Assembly (NCBI GenBank): GCA_024734495.1
Contig: JALMQS010000075.1
Coordinates: 7,257,493 to 7,321,492 of the forward strand
Direction of reading: 5' to 3'
Source: Forficula auricularia
Lineage: Eukaryota; Arthropoda; Insecta; Dermaptera; Forficulidae
Length of the DNA stretch: 64,000 nt
Translations under genes and position numbers: made by a program
Notes under the pieces: generated by a model
What the model was told of the DNA's origin: nothing
Databases searched by the model: none
Seen by the model: the letters and a program-made list of their open reading frames with translations, nothing else
Shown here: positions 22,320 to 32,960 of the stretch, one piece after another
Layout of the letters: every line of letters starts with the position of its first letter
How positions within the stretch are numbered: position 1 is the stretch's first letter

Positions 22320-24632
22320 CTATCGCATGGCGATTTCCCTATAAGTTCTCCTGTTGAAACTGTAAAAATTCATTAATGAACCCCTCATCGCCCTGAAGGT
22401 CATATCGTATAAAGTTCTCTGAGAAATTCCCAGGGCGACAAGGGGAGGCACCGCTTTATGCCACCACACTCCCTTCCACGAGAGTGTGATGGCTTCAACT
22501 CTCACAGAACCCGAGCCCACCCCAAACCTTGCCGCAATGTTGCTCACCAGACTGGAGTTGCCCTTATAATAATTGATTTTGTTTCTGTGGGCAACCCCCA
22601 GTCCGAGGAGCGCTGACACTATCTGAACATCCAGAACCCACACCGTCCCCGACCCGTCCTTCGCCACGATGTCTGGCTTCCTGTTCCCGGCCGAGCTCTG
22701 ATATAAATATTCGATCTCGACCCGCATTCCCTTTTTAATTAGTTCATCAGCCAGACGTCTCACCACCGAATCATGCCTCCTGAGCCTTCCATCGTGCGTC
22801 CTCCCACACGACTGGAGAATATGCCCTGTCGTCTCAGTTTTTCTACACCCGGCCCTACACATGGGTGGACCCTCCGGCCGCCTTCCCCTACTTGTTCTAA
22901 CGGCCGAAGGAAGAGACCCCGACCTAAGTCTACATAGTTCAATAAAGATATTGTTCTTAATCGGGTCCGGGTGCATCATAAAATTATATGAGGGCTTTGC
23001 CCCCGCGCACATCTCCAGATCCCTCCCGTCGACGCTGCTATGTAAGTTCTCGCGCCAGTACTCACCAACCCCCTCCACCCCGCCGAACTTACGGAGGACC
23101 CGTTCTGCCCATGCCAATCTCCTGGTGCACGTGTGAGACTCAGCTGCCACCCTGGCAGCTGGGTAATCTGATGTTCGCATTTTGTTAAGCCTGTTGTGCA
23201 CCAGGAGAGGTATAAAAGAACCCAGGGATTGCAGCCCGAGCCCGCCATCCCTAATTTTGGAGTGAAAATAACCCAAAGGGGTGTCACGGGGGAGTTTTAA
23301 GATCGATCTTACAAAAGATCGAATCTTTCTGTCGGCCGCTGACAATTGACCGACTGAACTCCCTCCGAGAACGAGAGGGTGAATAGATGAGGGTATTATA
23401 TGGTTTCGCAATATCTCCAGCTTCTGTGAGGCCTTTAGTGGAGCAGCCCTCACCCTCTCCAGCAGTGGTCCCACCGACCACCCCGAGGTGACAATGCCCG
23501 TGCTGTCGAGGCGGACTCCAAGATAGGGAAAGGAGTCGCCCACCCCCAAGGGAGTCAGGCGTCCACCATCCACCCTGAAGTCGAAGTCTGTACAGACACG
23601 GATTTTCCTGTCCTTCCCCGCGGGCACGAGCGAGAGCACAACAGACTTGGCGGCATTTATACGCATCCCCAGCGCAGCGGCAGCGGATTCAAAGGAGCGA
23701 AGCTGAGATCTCATTCCACGCCCCGACGACGTTACAAGAACGACGTCGTCCGCAAAGGAAAGAGACCCAATGCGTACCCCTCCGAGATCATAACCAATGT
23801 CCGGGGATAACTGGTCTAATACATGTTTTGCCGCCAAGTTAAAAAGAAAGGGAGAGAGAGGATCCCCTTGTCTCACGCCCCTTCCGGTCTTGATGGGGTC
23901 TGATTGCGAGCCTTCGTGGGAAATTGATGTAGTCCCCCCCATGTACCCCGACCTAATCACGGAGCAGAGAGAAGGGTCCAGCAGGTCACCCAGGATATCC
24001 ATAAGGGGCTGATGCAAAATTGTATCAAATGCCTTTGATATGTCCAGAGACGCGACGTGTAGCTCTTTAAACTGATACCTCGCGTCCCTGATGACAGCCC
24101 CCAGGACCTGGGTGTTCTCGGCGCAACCATCGGCCCTGGTAAAGCCCCTCTGGTCACTCCGCAGCTCAACAGTACCCTCCAACCTACGCAGGAGGATCCT
24201 GCTAAGCTGCCGAGCGACAACAGAGTTCACCGTGATTGGCCTATAATGCTGCGGAGAGGTCGGTGAAGCAATCTTGGGGAACATCACAGTGCGAGCGCGG
24301 GACAGAGCCTGTGGGACCGTGCCCTCGAGGAGAATCGCATTTAGCAGGGCGACACGATCCACAGCCGGGATTCTTTTCCAAGACCCCGACGAGAGACCGT
24401 CTGGCCCCGCTGCCGACTTGACCGATCCGCCGGTACCATTTAGTTCCTCGAGGGTTATCGGGAGAGGAAGGACCCAAGGGCGATCGGAAACCGCGGAGAG
24501 TTCGCCGCGACAGTCACCGAGGACAGGTCCCCAGTACTGCCTCAATGCAGGGAACCCCACGCTGCGATCCGGAACCCCCTCAAGTACCTCCCTCACGGCC
24601 ATATTTTTGTTTTTGAACCACTTACCCTGCAT
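22320..24632 (-). CDS. R2-like reverse transcriptase and endonuclease
   Basis: Reverse transcriptase and restriction-like endonuclease part of the R2 protein, used for target-primed reverse transcription. Counting from the ATG at 24632: RT motif A with catalytic D197 (LDISKAFD), motif B RQGDPLSPFLF (254-264), motif C FADD (293-296), then LG at 371-372. Near the C-terminus is a CX3CX7HX4C knuckle (C592, C596, H604, C609), followed by the endonuclease core PD (653-654) and D668. All expected catalytic residues are present. The 770-codon frame is not a natural start: the same frame stays open upstream to a G7 run (24672-24666, minus strand), where it should join the N-terminal frame. Confidence 0.92.
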   Translation of the reverse strand: MQGKWFKNKNMAVREVLEGVPDRSVGFPALRQYWGPVLGDCRGELSAVSDRPWVLPLPITLEELNGTGGSVKSAAGPDGLSSGSWKRIPAVDRVALLNAILLEGTVPQALSRARTVMFPKIASPTSPQHYRPITVNSVVARQLSRILLRRLEGTVELRSDQRGFTRADGCAENTQVLGAVIRDARYQFKELHVASLDISKAFDTILHQPLMDILGDLLDPSLCSVIRSGYMGGTTSISHEGSQSDPIKTGRGVRQGDPLSPFLFNLAAKHVLDQLSPDIGYDLGGVRIGSLSFADDVVLVTSSGRGMRSQLRSFESAAAALGMRINAAKSVVLSLVPAGKDRKIRVCTDFDFRVDGGRLTPLGVGDSFPYLGVRLDSTGIVTSGWSVGPLLERVRAAPLKASQKLEILRNHIIPSSIHPLVLGGSSVGQLSAADRKIRSFVRSILKLPRDTPLGYFHSKIRDGGLGLQSLGSFIPLLVHNRLNKMRTSDYPAARVAAESHTCTRRLAWAERVLRKFGGVEGVGEYWRENLHSSVDGRDLEMCAGAKPSYNFMMHPDPIKNNIFIELCRLRSGSLPSAVRTSRGRRPEGPPMCRAGCRKTETTGHILQSCGRTHDGRLRRHDSVVRRLADELIKKGMRVEIEYLYQSSAGNRKPDIVAKDGSGTVWVLDVQIVSALLGLGVAHRNKINYYKGNSSLVSNIAARFGVGSGSVRVEAITLSWKGVWWHKAVPPLVALGISQRTLYDMTFRAMRGSLMNFYSFNRRTYREIAMR

Positions 24633-25453
24633 GCGATTGTAGGCCGCACGACTCGCCCTGCGACGCCCCCCCTACCGATCGGTTGAGGTCTGATCTCAGG
24701 ACCTCTAGGCTCCACCACCCTCTCCACACAATCCACCGGGCCCGGCCCCCACCTCCGCAACCAAGCCTCAAGCAACCCATCCCATGATTCCCCACCCAGA
24801 GCACTAGCCACGATCCCTCCCACAACAGCGTCACGATTTACAATGGATAGATATGCCTTAAGGGCCACAATTAACGGCGGCTCAGGAGCATCTTCTACAT
24901 TTTCCACCCACGGGTCGGCGGAGGGCGGTTCTCCCTCTGGCTCATCTTGATCTTCTCCTTCGGTGGGCTCTTCGTGATCTTGTCTGGTGGGCTCTTCCTC
25001 CAAAATGTCTTCTAATCGGTCTTCGTCGTTCGGCGCCTCGATCTCGGTGGATGGCCCTGGTCTCGACGTCCCAAAGGCTTCTTCTTCATTGTATATATCC
25101 GTGTTTGGAGAGCGTCCTGGGGAAGGAGGGTGCGATCGCTTATGTTCTTCTTTGAAATCAGAAACTATTTTTTTGTATGCGATCGTCTTCCTCTTTCCCT
25201 TTATTGATCCGAGCGTTCTACCTTCGAATCTTGCAGCGAGGTATTCATTCAAACGGACGCCCTCCGGGGCCTCGACTTCGAGTCGCGCTAGTATGCGTTC
25301 TTCCTCAGCCTTCCATCTAGGTACCTTGGCCGGGATATTAATGGTCGCATTATACTCTAGCTTATGTTGGCGGGAGCAATGTATCCCGAGGCCCCTTTTT
25401 GAAGTGAAGGCCTTACTACAGTGCGGGCACACGTGGACTTCAACTTCTGACAT
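24593..25453 (-). CDS. R2-like N-terminal region, zinc finger and Myb
   Basis: DNA-binding N-terminus of the same R2-like protein. It begins MSEVEVHVCPHC and has one C2H2 finger (CX2CX12HX4H, residues 9-30). A Myb-like segment rich in W, E and R follows (about 45-110), then a long acidic, proline-rich linker. In R2 proteins these parts recognise target DNA; a single finger fits the one-finger R2 group. The frame runs past the RT block's true start and ends at a stop near 24593, after crossing a G7 run (24666-24672). One more G there would put it in frame with the RT, so I treat both as one broken or mis-sequenced gene. Confidence 0.88.
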   Translation of the reverse strand: MSEVEVHVCPHCSKAFTSKRGLGIHCSRQHKLEYNATINIPAKVPRWKAEEERILARLEVEAPEGVRLNEYLAARFEGRTLGSIKGKRKTIAYKKIVSDFKEEHKRSHPPSPGRSPNTDIYNEEEAFGTSRPGPSTEIEAPNDEDRLEDILEEEPTRQDHEEPTEGEDQDEPEGEPPSADPWVENVEDAPEPPLIVALKAYLSIVNRDAVVGGIVASALGGESWDGLLEAWLRRWGPGPVDCVERVVEPRGPEIRPQPIGRGGVAGRVVRPTIACRVSGSKTKIWP

Positions 25454-26791
25454 AATCGGTAATGAGGTGCGAGTCTAACCCCCAGACTAATGGACTGGGG
25501 GCTTAAAAAAATTTTTTTTTCCAATAATTGGACTCGACTTTAAGACTAAAAGTCTCGACAGAGCCCCCTTTGCGCACTAAGGTGAGGGGGTTGACTTTCC
25601 GGCCTGATTGCCCGCTCAGACCGGACTTAGTGCTTCCTTAATACGTGCCCTAATTTAACACGCACGTGACCGGGGATTATGGTATACATTAAGGGGTTTT
25701 TTCACACCACTGCGGCCCATCAGGGTGACTTTTTAGGAGGGAGGGCCTTTGGAGCAAGGGTAAGTAAATGATTCACGGACCGTGCGTGTCTCGTTTCCCT
25801 ACATAACCACTGAGCCCGAGAGACCGCCATTAATGCCACAATGAATAAATAAAATAAAACAAAATTGTCATGATTCAATAAATAATTAATGAAAGAAATA
25901 ATAAGTCGAATGATGAATAAATGTTATAAAATAAATTAATGAATATTAGCGGTCAAATTGATAAAATGGGAGACGTCAATATTTAAAACTGTGTATGCGA
26001 GTAATATAAAAAATTAGTCTCCCGCATACACGTGATACTGGCAAGTATACAGGTCAATATAATAAAATTGGAATGATTTAATAAATAATGAATAATAATT
26101 TAAATGATAATGGATTTGATTTAATAAATTAATGAACAATGGTGATTAGGGCGACGAAATAGGGGGCGTCAGTGGTTACAAATGTGCATGCGAGAAATAA
26201 AATAATAAAACTCTCGCCCACACTATACACTGGCGACAACACAGCAACAGATGACCTGTGTGGAGTGAGAATAAATGGTGGGGGGGAGCCCTGGTGCAGC
26301 AAAAAAGAAAAAAAAATTATATTACTTTTCAAATCCCGCGGCAGGTTGAAAGGAATGACGAAAGAGAAGACGTCATTAATGGTCATGTATTAATAGGATC
26401 ATGCTAGACAAAGAGAGATGATGCAATTAAAATTCCTTTGTCTGAATAGCTCTATTAATAAAAACAGAAAAGCAATACTTTGGGCCCCTTTTCATGGTCA
26501 GAATCCAACCAAAATTTTTTCCCTATAAGAGATGATGTATGCCAATTAGCTAAAAAGTTCCCCAAGCTCAGGGTATCGAAATGATCCCCCCAGAAAATAA
26601 AGTGTCACTATGGGGAAAGAAAGCCCCCAGAGGGTCATCCCGCGGGCTTAGGGCCCCAGGGCCGCGGCCCCTAACAAATGCTGCACTCAGGTACTCACCC
26701 AAAAAATGTCGTGATTTAATTCCACACAGAGACCATCTTCAAGGCACTTTTAGCGGAGCTGTAGAAATCCACGTGTGTCCTTGCCGCCAGC
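25454..26791 (-). other. R2-like 5' untranslated region with degenerate repeats
   Basis: No coding frame is supported. From about 25845 to 26250 two related blocks of roughly 185 bp occur in tandem; each has an AT-rich part with AATAAATTAATGAA-like runs, then GTATGCGAG/CATGCGAG and a CTCTCGCC or CTCCCGCATAC pair. The outer 220 bp (26570-26791) are GC-rich. R2 elements often begin with an HDV-like self-cleaving ribozyme; I could not fold one convincingly here. Confidence 0.5.
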
Positions 26792-27177
26792 GCAGAGCTG
26801 ATTAGATTTTGGTGCATATCGACCCAAAATTAAGGGGGGTGGAGGGGGGGGGGTTAAAAATTAAAAATCTAGGCCATTTGACCAAACTCAACCAAATTTT
26901 GTGTACATAATCAGTGGGACCCCAGAAGTCTAAAAAAAGCAAAAACTAACTGCCCAAAATGGGGGGGGGGGGGGTGCTGGGTCAAAAAATTAATAACTAG
27001 CCCATTTGACCAAACTCAACCAAATTTTGTATACATAATCAGTGGACCCCCAGAAGTCTAAAAATGCAAAAACTAACCCCTCCCCTACATGATTAAAAAT
27101 AATTTTATTAAATATTAAATATAAGTGAGGGGCCAGGTTGTATGGTAAAGTCAAGTGGATGGCCACGTCAGAACACG
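26792..27177 (+). repeat. Repeat family Y, copy 3, right part
   Basis: Resumes at AGAGCTGATTAGATTTTGG, exactly as in copy 2, with two ~100-bp modules and the ending TTGTATGGTAAAGTCAAG plus the shared tail to CACGTCAGC. With 21855-22153 it reconstructs the pre-insertion site except for a small deletion. Confidence 0.85.
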
Positions 27178-27770
27178 TCAGCTTATTTTTATTTATTTAA
27201 ATAAGATTCTTCCAAAACTTAAGTAACTATGTAGAATTTAAATTTTTAAATTAAAGGGTTTATTTTAGTCACATTATAATAAATTAATACAATTATTTTT
27301 ATCAATTATTATTATATTTTTGATTAATTTACCAGACAGTTTCGGTCACTTCTGATTGACTGAATTCATGCCATTGAGAATGCCCATAGTTTCGATTTCG
27401 AAAGCACAAGAATTCTGGACTAATGACGAATTGGACGAAGAGAAAAATAAGAGTCACTGTATATATTGAAAAATTTTGATGACTGTGTGAATTTCAAAAT
27501 GGGCTCGGAGAATATTTCAGATTGCTAGTCTAATTGTGTCATTGTTGTGAGTGTGTTTTCAGTGTGCTTGAACAGGTATAGATATTAAGAAAAATGTGTT
27601 ATATGTAGTTGAATATATAGATATGTATTAGTATGAAAGCAAATTAGTCCTTCTTAATGTGTTTTTGGAATCAATCAGTATTAAATGTGAGATTTAGTTA
27701 ATTGATAATTGTAAAATATAATAAACAAAAATTTAATCAATCATCAGTTCAAATTGGATGTGATTGGATT

Positions 27771-27960
27771 GGGGGGGGGGGTCAGATAGGCTAGGCGGTA
27801 GCGTGACAGCGAGCTAACCAGGGGACCCGGGTTCGAATCCGACTCGAGGCATCCAGCTAAAATCTGACCCCGGGGGTAGAGACAAATTTAAAAAAAATAT
27901 AACTAGTATCGTAATTAGGCTTATGGCTAGAAAGGCCGAAAAGCCAAAAAAAAAAAAAAA
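27771..27960 (+). mobile_element. tRNA-derived SINE, copy 1
   Basis: The tRNA-like head contains a perfect B box GGTTCGAATCC and an A-box-like TAGGCTAGGCGG. The head is closed by GGGGTCAGAT and the inverted ATCTGACCCC, like an acceptor stem. An internal body follows (GGGGTAGAGACAAATTTAAA) and then an A-rich tail. It is flanked by an 8-bp target duplication ATTGGATT (27763-27770 and 27961-27968). A run of about 11 G sits at the very 5' end, inside the duplication. Copy 2 is at 37972-38161. Confidence 0.9.
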
Positions 27961-28142
27961 ATTGGATTCTAATCAATGACAAATGTTTATAAATTATTGA
28001 AATATCTAAGTTAAGGATAAGTTTTGTATGCAAAGTGACGAATTCCAAATCTTAACGAAATTGTATGAATAAATGTGAAATTGAATGATTTTATTTTAGG
28101 TAATTGTTTAAAAGATTTTACAAAAAATGTTTCAATTTTCAG

Positions 28143-28187
28143 TACTACTGAAGATAGTCAACCAGAGGTGACCGAAACTGTCTGGTA
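28143..28187 (+). ncRNA. Hammerhead ribozyme motif, type I layout
   Basis: In order: TACTA (stem I), CTGAAGA (28148-28154), stem II GTCA/TGAC, GAAA (28174-28177), a minimal stem III C-T-G, the cleavage triplet GTC (28180-28182), and TGGTA, which pairs with TACTA over five pairs with one G-T wobble. All conserved core bases are present, with A at the tolerant position 7. This is one of the two best motifs in the window. Confidence 0.75.
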
Positions 28188-28290
28188 AATTAATCAAAAA
28201 AATAATAATAATCGATAAAAATTTTTGTATTTTTATTTATTATATGTGATTAAAAAACCCTTTAACTTGTAAAATTTATTTAAATAAATA

Positions 28291-29744
28291 TTTCTATATT
28301 TACATTAATTAATTAATTTTTTCTCATATCTGGTTTTTAGTTGTTATTCGACATGTGCTCAACTGGACAACTTCATTCTCAACTTTCATTATAAAATTTC
28401 GCTAAATCAAATATTCAGTGTAAGGCCATATTTCAAATTATAATTCAAAACGAGTGTTTTGAATTTTGAAAAATATAGCTCCTTCCAAAATGCAATCATT
28501 ATAATATAATAACATAGTCTCATATTATGAGACTTTAGAGAAGAAACAATAATAATTCAATGAAAAAATGCATTTAAAGAGCAAATGGCATATCAAGGAT
28601 ATTGTATTGTTATTGTATGTCCATTTATAATTGCATTACTTATACTTTAATAAAATTTTATACACAAATTTTTTCAAAAACTGCATTCAACTTTTACTAC
28701 TAATGGTTATTCTTCATTTTTTATCTTATTTATAATTTTTAAAGTTTTTTCTACGTTTTTATATTTATTTGAGAATCTAAGGATGGATTTTTTTGTGGTA
28801 GCAAAATTAATGATTTTAAAACATATTTTAATGAATCATGGCTTAAAAATAAATGATATATAATAGTACGAGTATAAATAAATAAAATGGAACCAAAATG
28901 CGCAATTTCGTGTAGTAAAGCTTGAAAACGTGCAATTTCTTGTAGCAACGCCAAACCGTGCAATTTTGTGCAAAATAAAATTAGTGTCAAAAGAACGTCT
29001 TTTTCATAATTCAAATTTCTTTCTAGGTTTCATTGAATTTATATTTAGAAAAAAAGTGCAATTGCACTGGAATCTTGTCTTTAATTATGTCGAAAACCCT
29101 TAAAGATTTCATAATAAGATATAAATAAAACTAAATATTTACAAGATTGCTAATTGTTTTCCCTAAATTTTGACATTATTAGAATGCATCACATAGAATT
29201 TGCATCTTCGCTTCAGTTGTGTGCGATATAAAGCGCTGTTCTAACGAAACCATATATGCTGTAGACCTTGTTGATTAATTTCCTTTTCAAGCATGTTTTT
29301 TACTTTTTCCCCTCGTCTTTCATGTTTATTTAGAACAATCTCTGCTTCACCACATCATATTTTTCCTTTTAAGACAGTGGTTCACAAACAATAACTCGCT
29401 CGTCCATAAAGCTTAACGCCATCTGAAAACAAACAACATTAGTGAAGGAAACATTAGATCTTTTGTGCCTTTATAATATATATTTCAAGATCACTTGATA
29501 AAACAAGTATAAAAATATTGTGTAATACCAATGTATTTTAGAGAAATATTCCTGCAATTTTTACAATGATATTATTTTCATCCCCTAATTGATCATTAAC
29601 GATAATGAGAAATAATTCATTTAATTAAATTTAATGCCACTTTTGTTTTACTTAAGATTTACTCTTCATTGCTTGTCATATAATATTAATGTAGAGCTGA
29701 ATATTTGTTAAATGTTTGAAAAATTATTACTACTAATTAATAAA
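28291..29744. other. AT-rich DNA, no gene seen
   Basis: No gene is supported. Around 28900-28985 the phrase GTGCAATTT(C/T) recurs three times within about 80 bp. Near 29373 ACAGTGGTTCACAAAC resembles a single hAT end without a partner. Confidence 0.5.
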
Positions 29745-29930
29745 ATAAAGAGAGTGTAGTTTCACAATGAATGAAATAAAACTCGGAGGTGTATACAGAC
29801 TCAATATATTTTGAGTTTTTAATCTATAAACTCCTGAAGATGGACTAATAACCCGAAATACACTCCCTTTACTTTATTAATTAATATCATGTTTCCCCTA
29901 AAACCCACACCACTTTCCATAAGTAAAATT
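29745..29930 (+). repeat. Penelope-like terminal repeat fragment with degraded hammerhead
   Basis: Matches the palindrome at 52611-52836 and its left flank: GTGTAGTTTCACA, AATAAAACTC, CTCCTGAAGATGGACTAATA and then CACCACTTTCCATAAGT. The core CTGAAGA (29834-29840), a short TGG/CC stem and GAAA (29855-29858) are present, but the stem I partner is lost, so it is probably inactive. Confidence 0.6.
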
Positions 29931-30103
29931 ATTACTACGTTATGTATTTCTTTGTTAAGCTGTTTTCATTTTATTTGTATGAACTGATGAAGTTGGCAAG
30001 TGGGTGAGTATCTTTTAATTATTATTTAATACCAGTAAATATCAATTAAAGAGCTTTTATAGTACATTCACTAAAACTGACCATTATTATTTCACAGTAT
30101 CCA

Positions 30104-30133
30104 CTGATGAAGAGGTCCTGCAAGTCTTCGAAA
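30104..30133 (+). ncRNA. Hammerhead-like core, partial
   Basis: CTGATGA (30104-30110) and GAAA (30130-30133) enclose an AGA/TCT stem II. Convincing stems I and III could not be drawn. It may be a decayed Penelope-like terminal repeat. Confidence 0.4.
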
Positions 30134-30179
30134 TATTTGGGATTAAAACCACTTAAATAAAATAACATTACTGCATGAA

Positions 30180-32264
30180 AATAAGCAAATTGTTTAATTA
30201 TTCCCTTTAATCTAATATTATTGTAATATTGTAGAGAAATATTCCTCCATTATTAATTGTAATATTTCAATATATTGTAAAATAATATAGAAAGAAGAAA
30301 ATTTATACTTTTCTTCATTTCTTTTTTTCGAAATTATTTTTTCTTTCGTTTTAAGAAAATTTTTTCATTGTATTTTTAAAATTTTCTAAATTAAATTATT
30401 TTAATTAAAAGTAAATGGGGTTTTCAATTTTTACAAAAGAATGGAGATTTAAAAAAAAATCTAAAGCCAGAAGCGACTATGTTTTCTCCAAAGTACTACC
30501 AAAAATTCCAATCCCAATTTGAAGATTTTATTAGATGTTTTAATTAATGTCAGAAGGGATCGTTCCATCAGGAGTAAAACGGAAAAGTGGCTAGTATAAA
30601 TTACATGGTCATTATATTTTTGAATTTGATTTTGGTGCTAAGCATTTATTGTATAAAACAGGCTGAGAATCGCACTATTCATACATCCAAACTTTCAACT
30701 CTTTTATTAATTTAAATTTAGATACAATTTTCTCTTTTTCTTCAATTATTTGAAATATTTGATAATTGCTTTATAAATTCGGCTAAAACGTGATGTTATT
30801 ATTTTTTAACAAGAAGAATAAAAAATTTTGTCGTAGGACATCGTCAAACCCATAATTTGTGTACATGGAATAATGTATAGAGTACACAATTCTCTATCGA
30901 TCAGTATATACCACGACACAGTAGAATAAATATTTATTGAGATATGGAGCTACAAAAACACATGACATTAAAACGGACAAAACCTTTGAAACAACCTAAT
31001 AATAATCGGCGTTCTAGGGAGATTCAATATAAATAAAGATTTTCAAATCTTTCTTAAAAAAATTATGCTATACTAATGACTCATGTATCACTCGATAGCG
31101 GTTACAGTCCGCTTAGTGAAACTCTACCTCTTAGTGTTATGGAGAAGAAATATGGAGGAGCGGTAGTTGGGCATCTACTACTATAGCTGCTAAACTTGTT
31201 TGGTTAATCAGTGGTTTTTGTGAAAAGGAACAATGTTCGGGATTAACATTGGCTTGGCATGACAAGGAGACGTTTCCTTGTGACGCAATTAGTGTCTGAA
31301 ATATTTCTTCCCATACTTACACAAATACGTTATTTCTACTGGTGACTTCAACATTATCTAATTTTAAATTGCATCAGAATTATCTTCGCAAGATTTTGAG
31401 AAACGGTTTCGGATTGACTTTAAAACCGAATCCGGATATTCTAAGAATTCAACAACAAACCTTATGATGTTATCCGTTATCTGTCTGTCTGTCTCCTATA
31501 TCGCAAGCTTATGTTTTCTAAATTATTAAAGTTAGAAAATTTAACACTGTGATAATCCACAGTTAATCCATTCGTCAAAGTTGGAAAAAAATTGAGGTTC
31601 TTTCGCAAAAGCATGGTGAAGAAAATATTTGTACTAACTATCGAGTGAGATACTAGTTAGTGAATATATCTTATGAAATCCTATACAACTTGTAATTACT
31701 TAAACAAAAATGATTTTGATTGCCATTAAATAAGTAAATAGATAAGAGAAATATTTTTTTCTTAAATTGTAGAAAAGATTTAATGTATTTGTTCTTTTTT
31801 CTTCACTTTTTATCTTTAAGTATAATATTTTTTGTCATATTACTTATATACATACATATATATTTAGAGAACAAGTGAATGATTCATTTCTATCTCGTTA
31901 ATTTTTCTTGATTGAATTGTCTATGGCTGATTGCTAATAAGACGCATCGATGATTTAATGGTTTTCGCCGAATGTACGTTGAAAGCAAACAAAACTCGAA
32001 GAGGACAGACAATTCAAGGTTGTATTTTCATGATTCCAATATCAATCGGTTGAGTGTACGAATTCGCAATGATAATTTTGAATTATTTGCACAAGGTTAT
32101 TATGTTATTAATTTTGTTCTCTAGGGATTGATAGATAATATGGTCAATCAACTATTTTATTAGATTCGTTGTTTCAATAAATGACAAAGATTTTAGTCAT
32201 GGAGTTTTTATTGACTTTCTAATAAATTCTTCTATATTAAATTTATTTCATCTAAATCCAGGGG
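30180..32264. other. AT-rich DNA, no gene seen
   Basis: Nothing recognisable beyond short AT-rich runs. No reading frame reaches a length worth calling. Confidence 0.5.
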
Positions 32265-32960
32265 CAGGGACGAATCAAGAACCATATGGGCCGTCGTATT
32301 GGTCTCCTTGAAGCGATGCTCGGTAATTTTTTGCCTGTAAATAGCTTAAGTTTCAAATTTCAAGGTTTTGCGACTTACCGAAGACGATATATGAATGATT
32401 AAAATATTTATTTTACGACACTCTTAATTTACACTCCCTTCCTTTATTTCAATCGGATTAAAATCAATATACGACTAACAACTCATGATACTTGATAAGT
32501 ATACCAATTTTAAAAAAAATCGTTAGTGTCTTTTTTGAGAAAATCCAAAAAAACGAAAAATCTTCCATGTAAATGTCAACTTACGGTGTTCCGATTTCAA
32601 GCAAAAGCCTGCTGTACACCTTCTAGCCTATATCAAGCTTAAGTTTCGAATTTCGTAGCTCTGAGATTTATGGTTGCGAAACGCAGGGGGGTACATTCTT
32701 ACGTAAGTAAACATCAACATCCGGTACTTCTATTTTAGCCAAAATCTTGTGGTACTTCTTGTAGCCTCTAGATAGCTTAAGTTTCAAATTTCAAGGCTCT
32801 GCGACTTTCCGAAGACGAGATATGAACGATTAAAATATTTATTTTGCGACATGACTAATTTTCACCCCCTTCCTTTATTTCAATCGGATTAAAAATTTGA
32901 CACAACTAATAACTCATCATATTTGACAAGTACACCAATTTTTAGCGAAATCGTTAGAGC
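32265..32960 (-). repeat. Dispersed repeat family X, copy 2
   Basis: Opposite in orientation to the copies at 14060 and 38162. It contains two versions of the block AGTCGC/CGAAGACGAGATATGAACG (near 32385 and 32810), so the element is internally repeated. It shares GTTGCGAAACGCAGGGGGGT and CCTTTATTTCAATCGGATTA with the other copies. Confidence 0.7.

Larger units (their letters stand above)
22154..26791 (-). mobile_element. R2: R2-like non-LTR retrotransposon, 4.6 kb
   Basis: One element on the minus strand: 5' untranslated region, an N-terminal frame with one zinc finger and a Myb-like region, then RT and a restriction-like endonuclease, then a 166-bp 3' untranslated region with no poly-A tail. 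This domain order defines the R2 group. Both ends lie in one family Y copy. Compared with intact Y copies, about 13-15 bp of target (between TTTTGG and GAGCTGATTAG) are missing. It is much more GC-rich than its surroundings. The flanks are not 28S rDNA, the normal R2 target. One frameshift separates the two coding blocks. Confidence 0.9.
27190..28290 (+). mobile_element. Penelope-like fold-back remnant, interrupted by a SINE
   Basis: The arms are about 27240-27350 and 28155-28290. The best part is TTAATTTACCAGACAGTTTC and its complement; the outer parts include AAAGGGTTT and AAACCCTTT. The right arm bears a well-formed hammerhead motif. Assignment to Penelope-like elements rests on the fold-back layout and the ribozyme; no coding part remains. 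A SINE is inserted between the arms. Confidence 0.6.

Noticed and set aside
22760..25478. Many open frames on both strands across the R2-like element
   Set aside because: They are shadows of the GC-rich R2 coding region and lack domains.
26570..26793. HDV-like ribozyme at the R2-like 5' end
   Set aside because: GC-rich and some pairings (GCGG/CCGC, CAAGG/CCTTG) can be drawn, but no complete nested double pseudoknot could be built by eye.
26792..26840. 28S rDNA flank of the R2-like element
   Set aside because: The flank matches family Y copies base for base; the TTAAGG seen nearby belongs to that repeat and is not at the junction.
27771..27870. Functional tRNA gene with perfect B box
   Set aside because: A near-identical copy at 37972 with its own target duplication, plus the non-tRNA body and tail, show a SINE.
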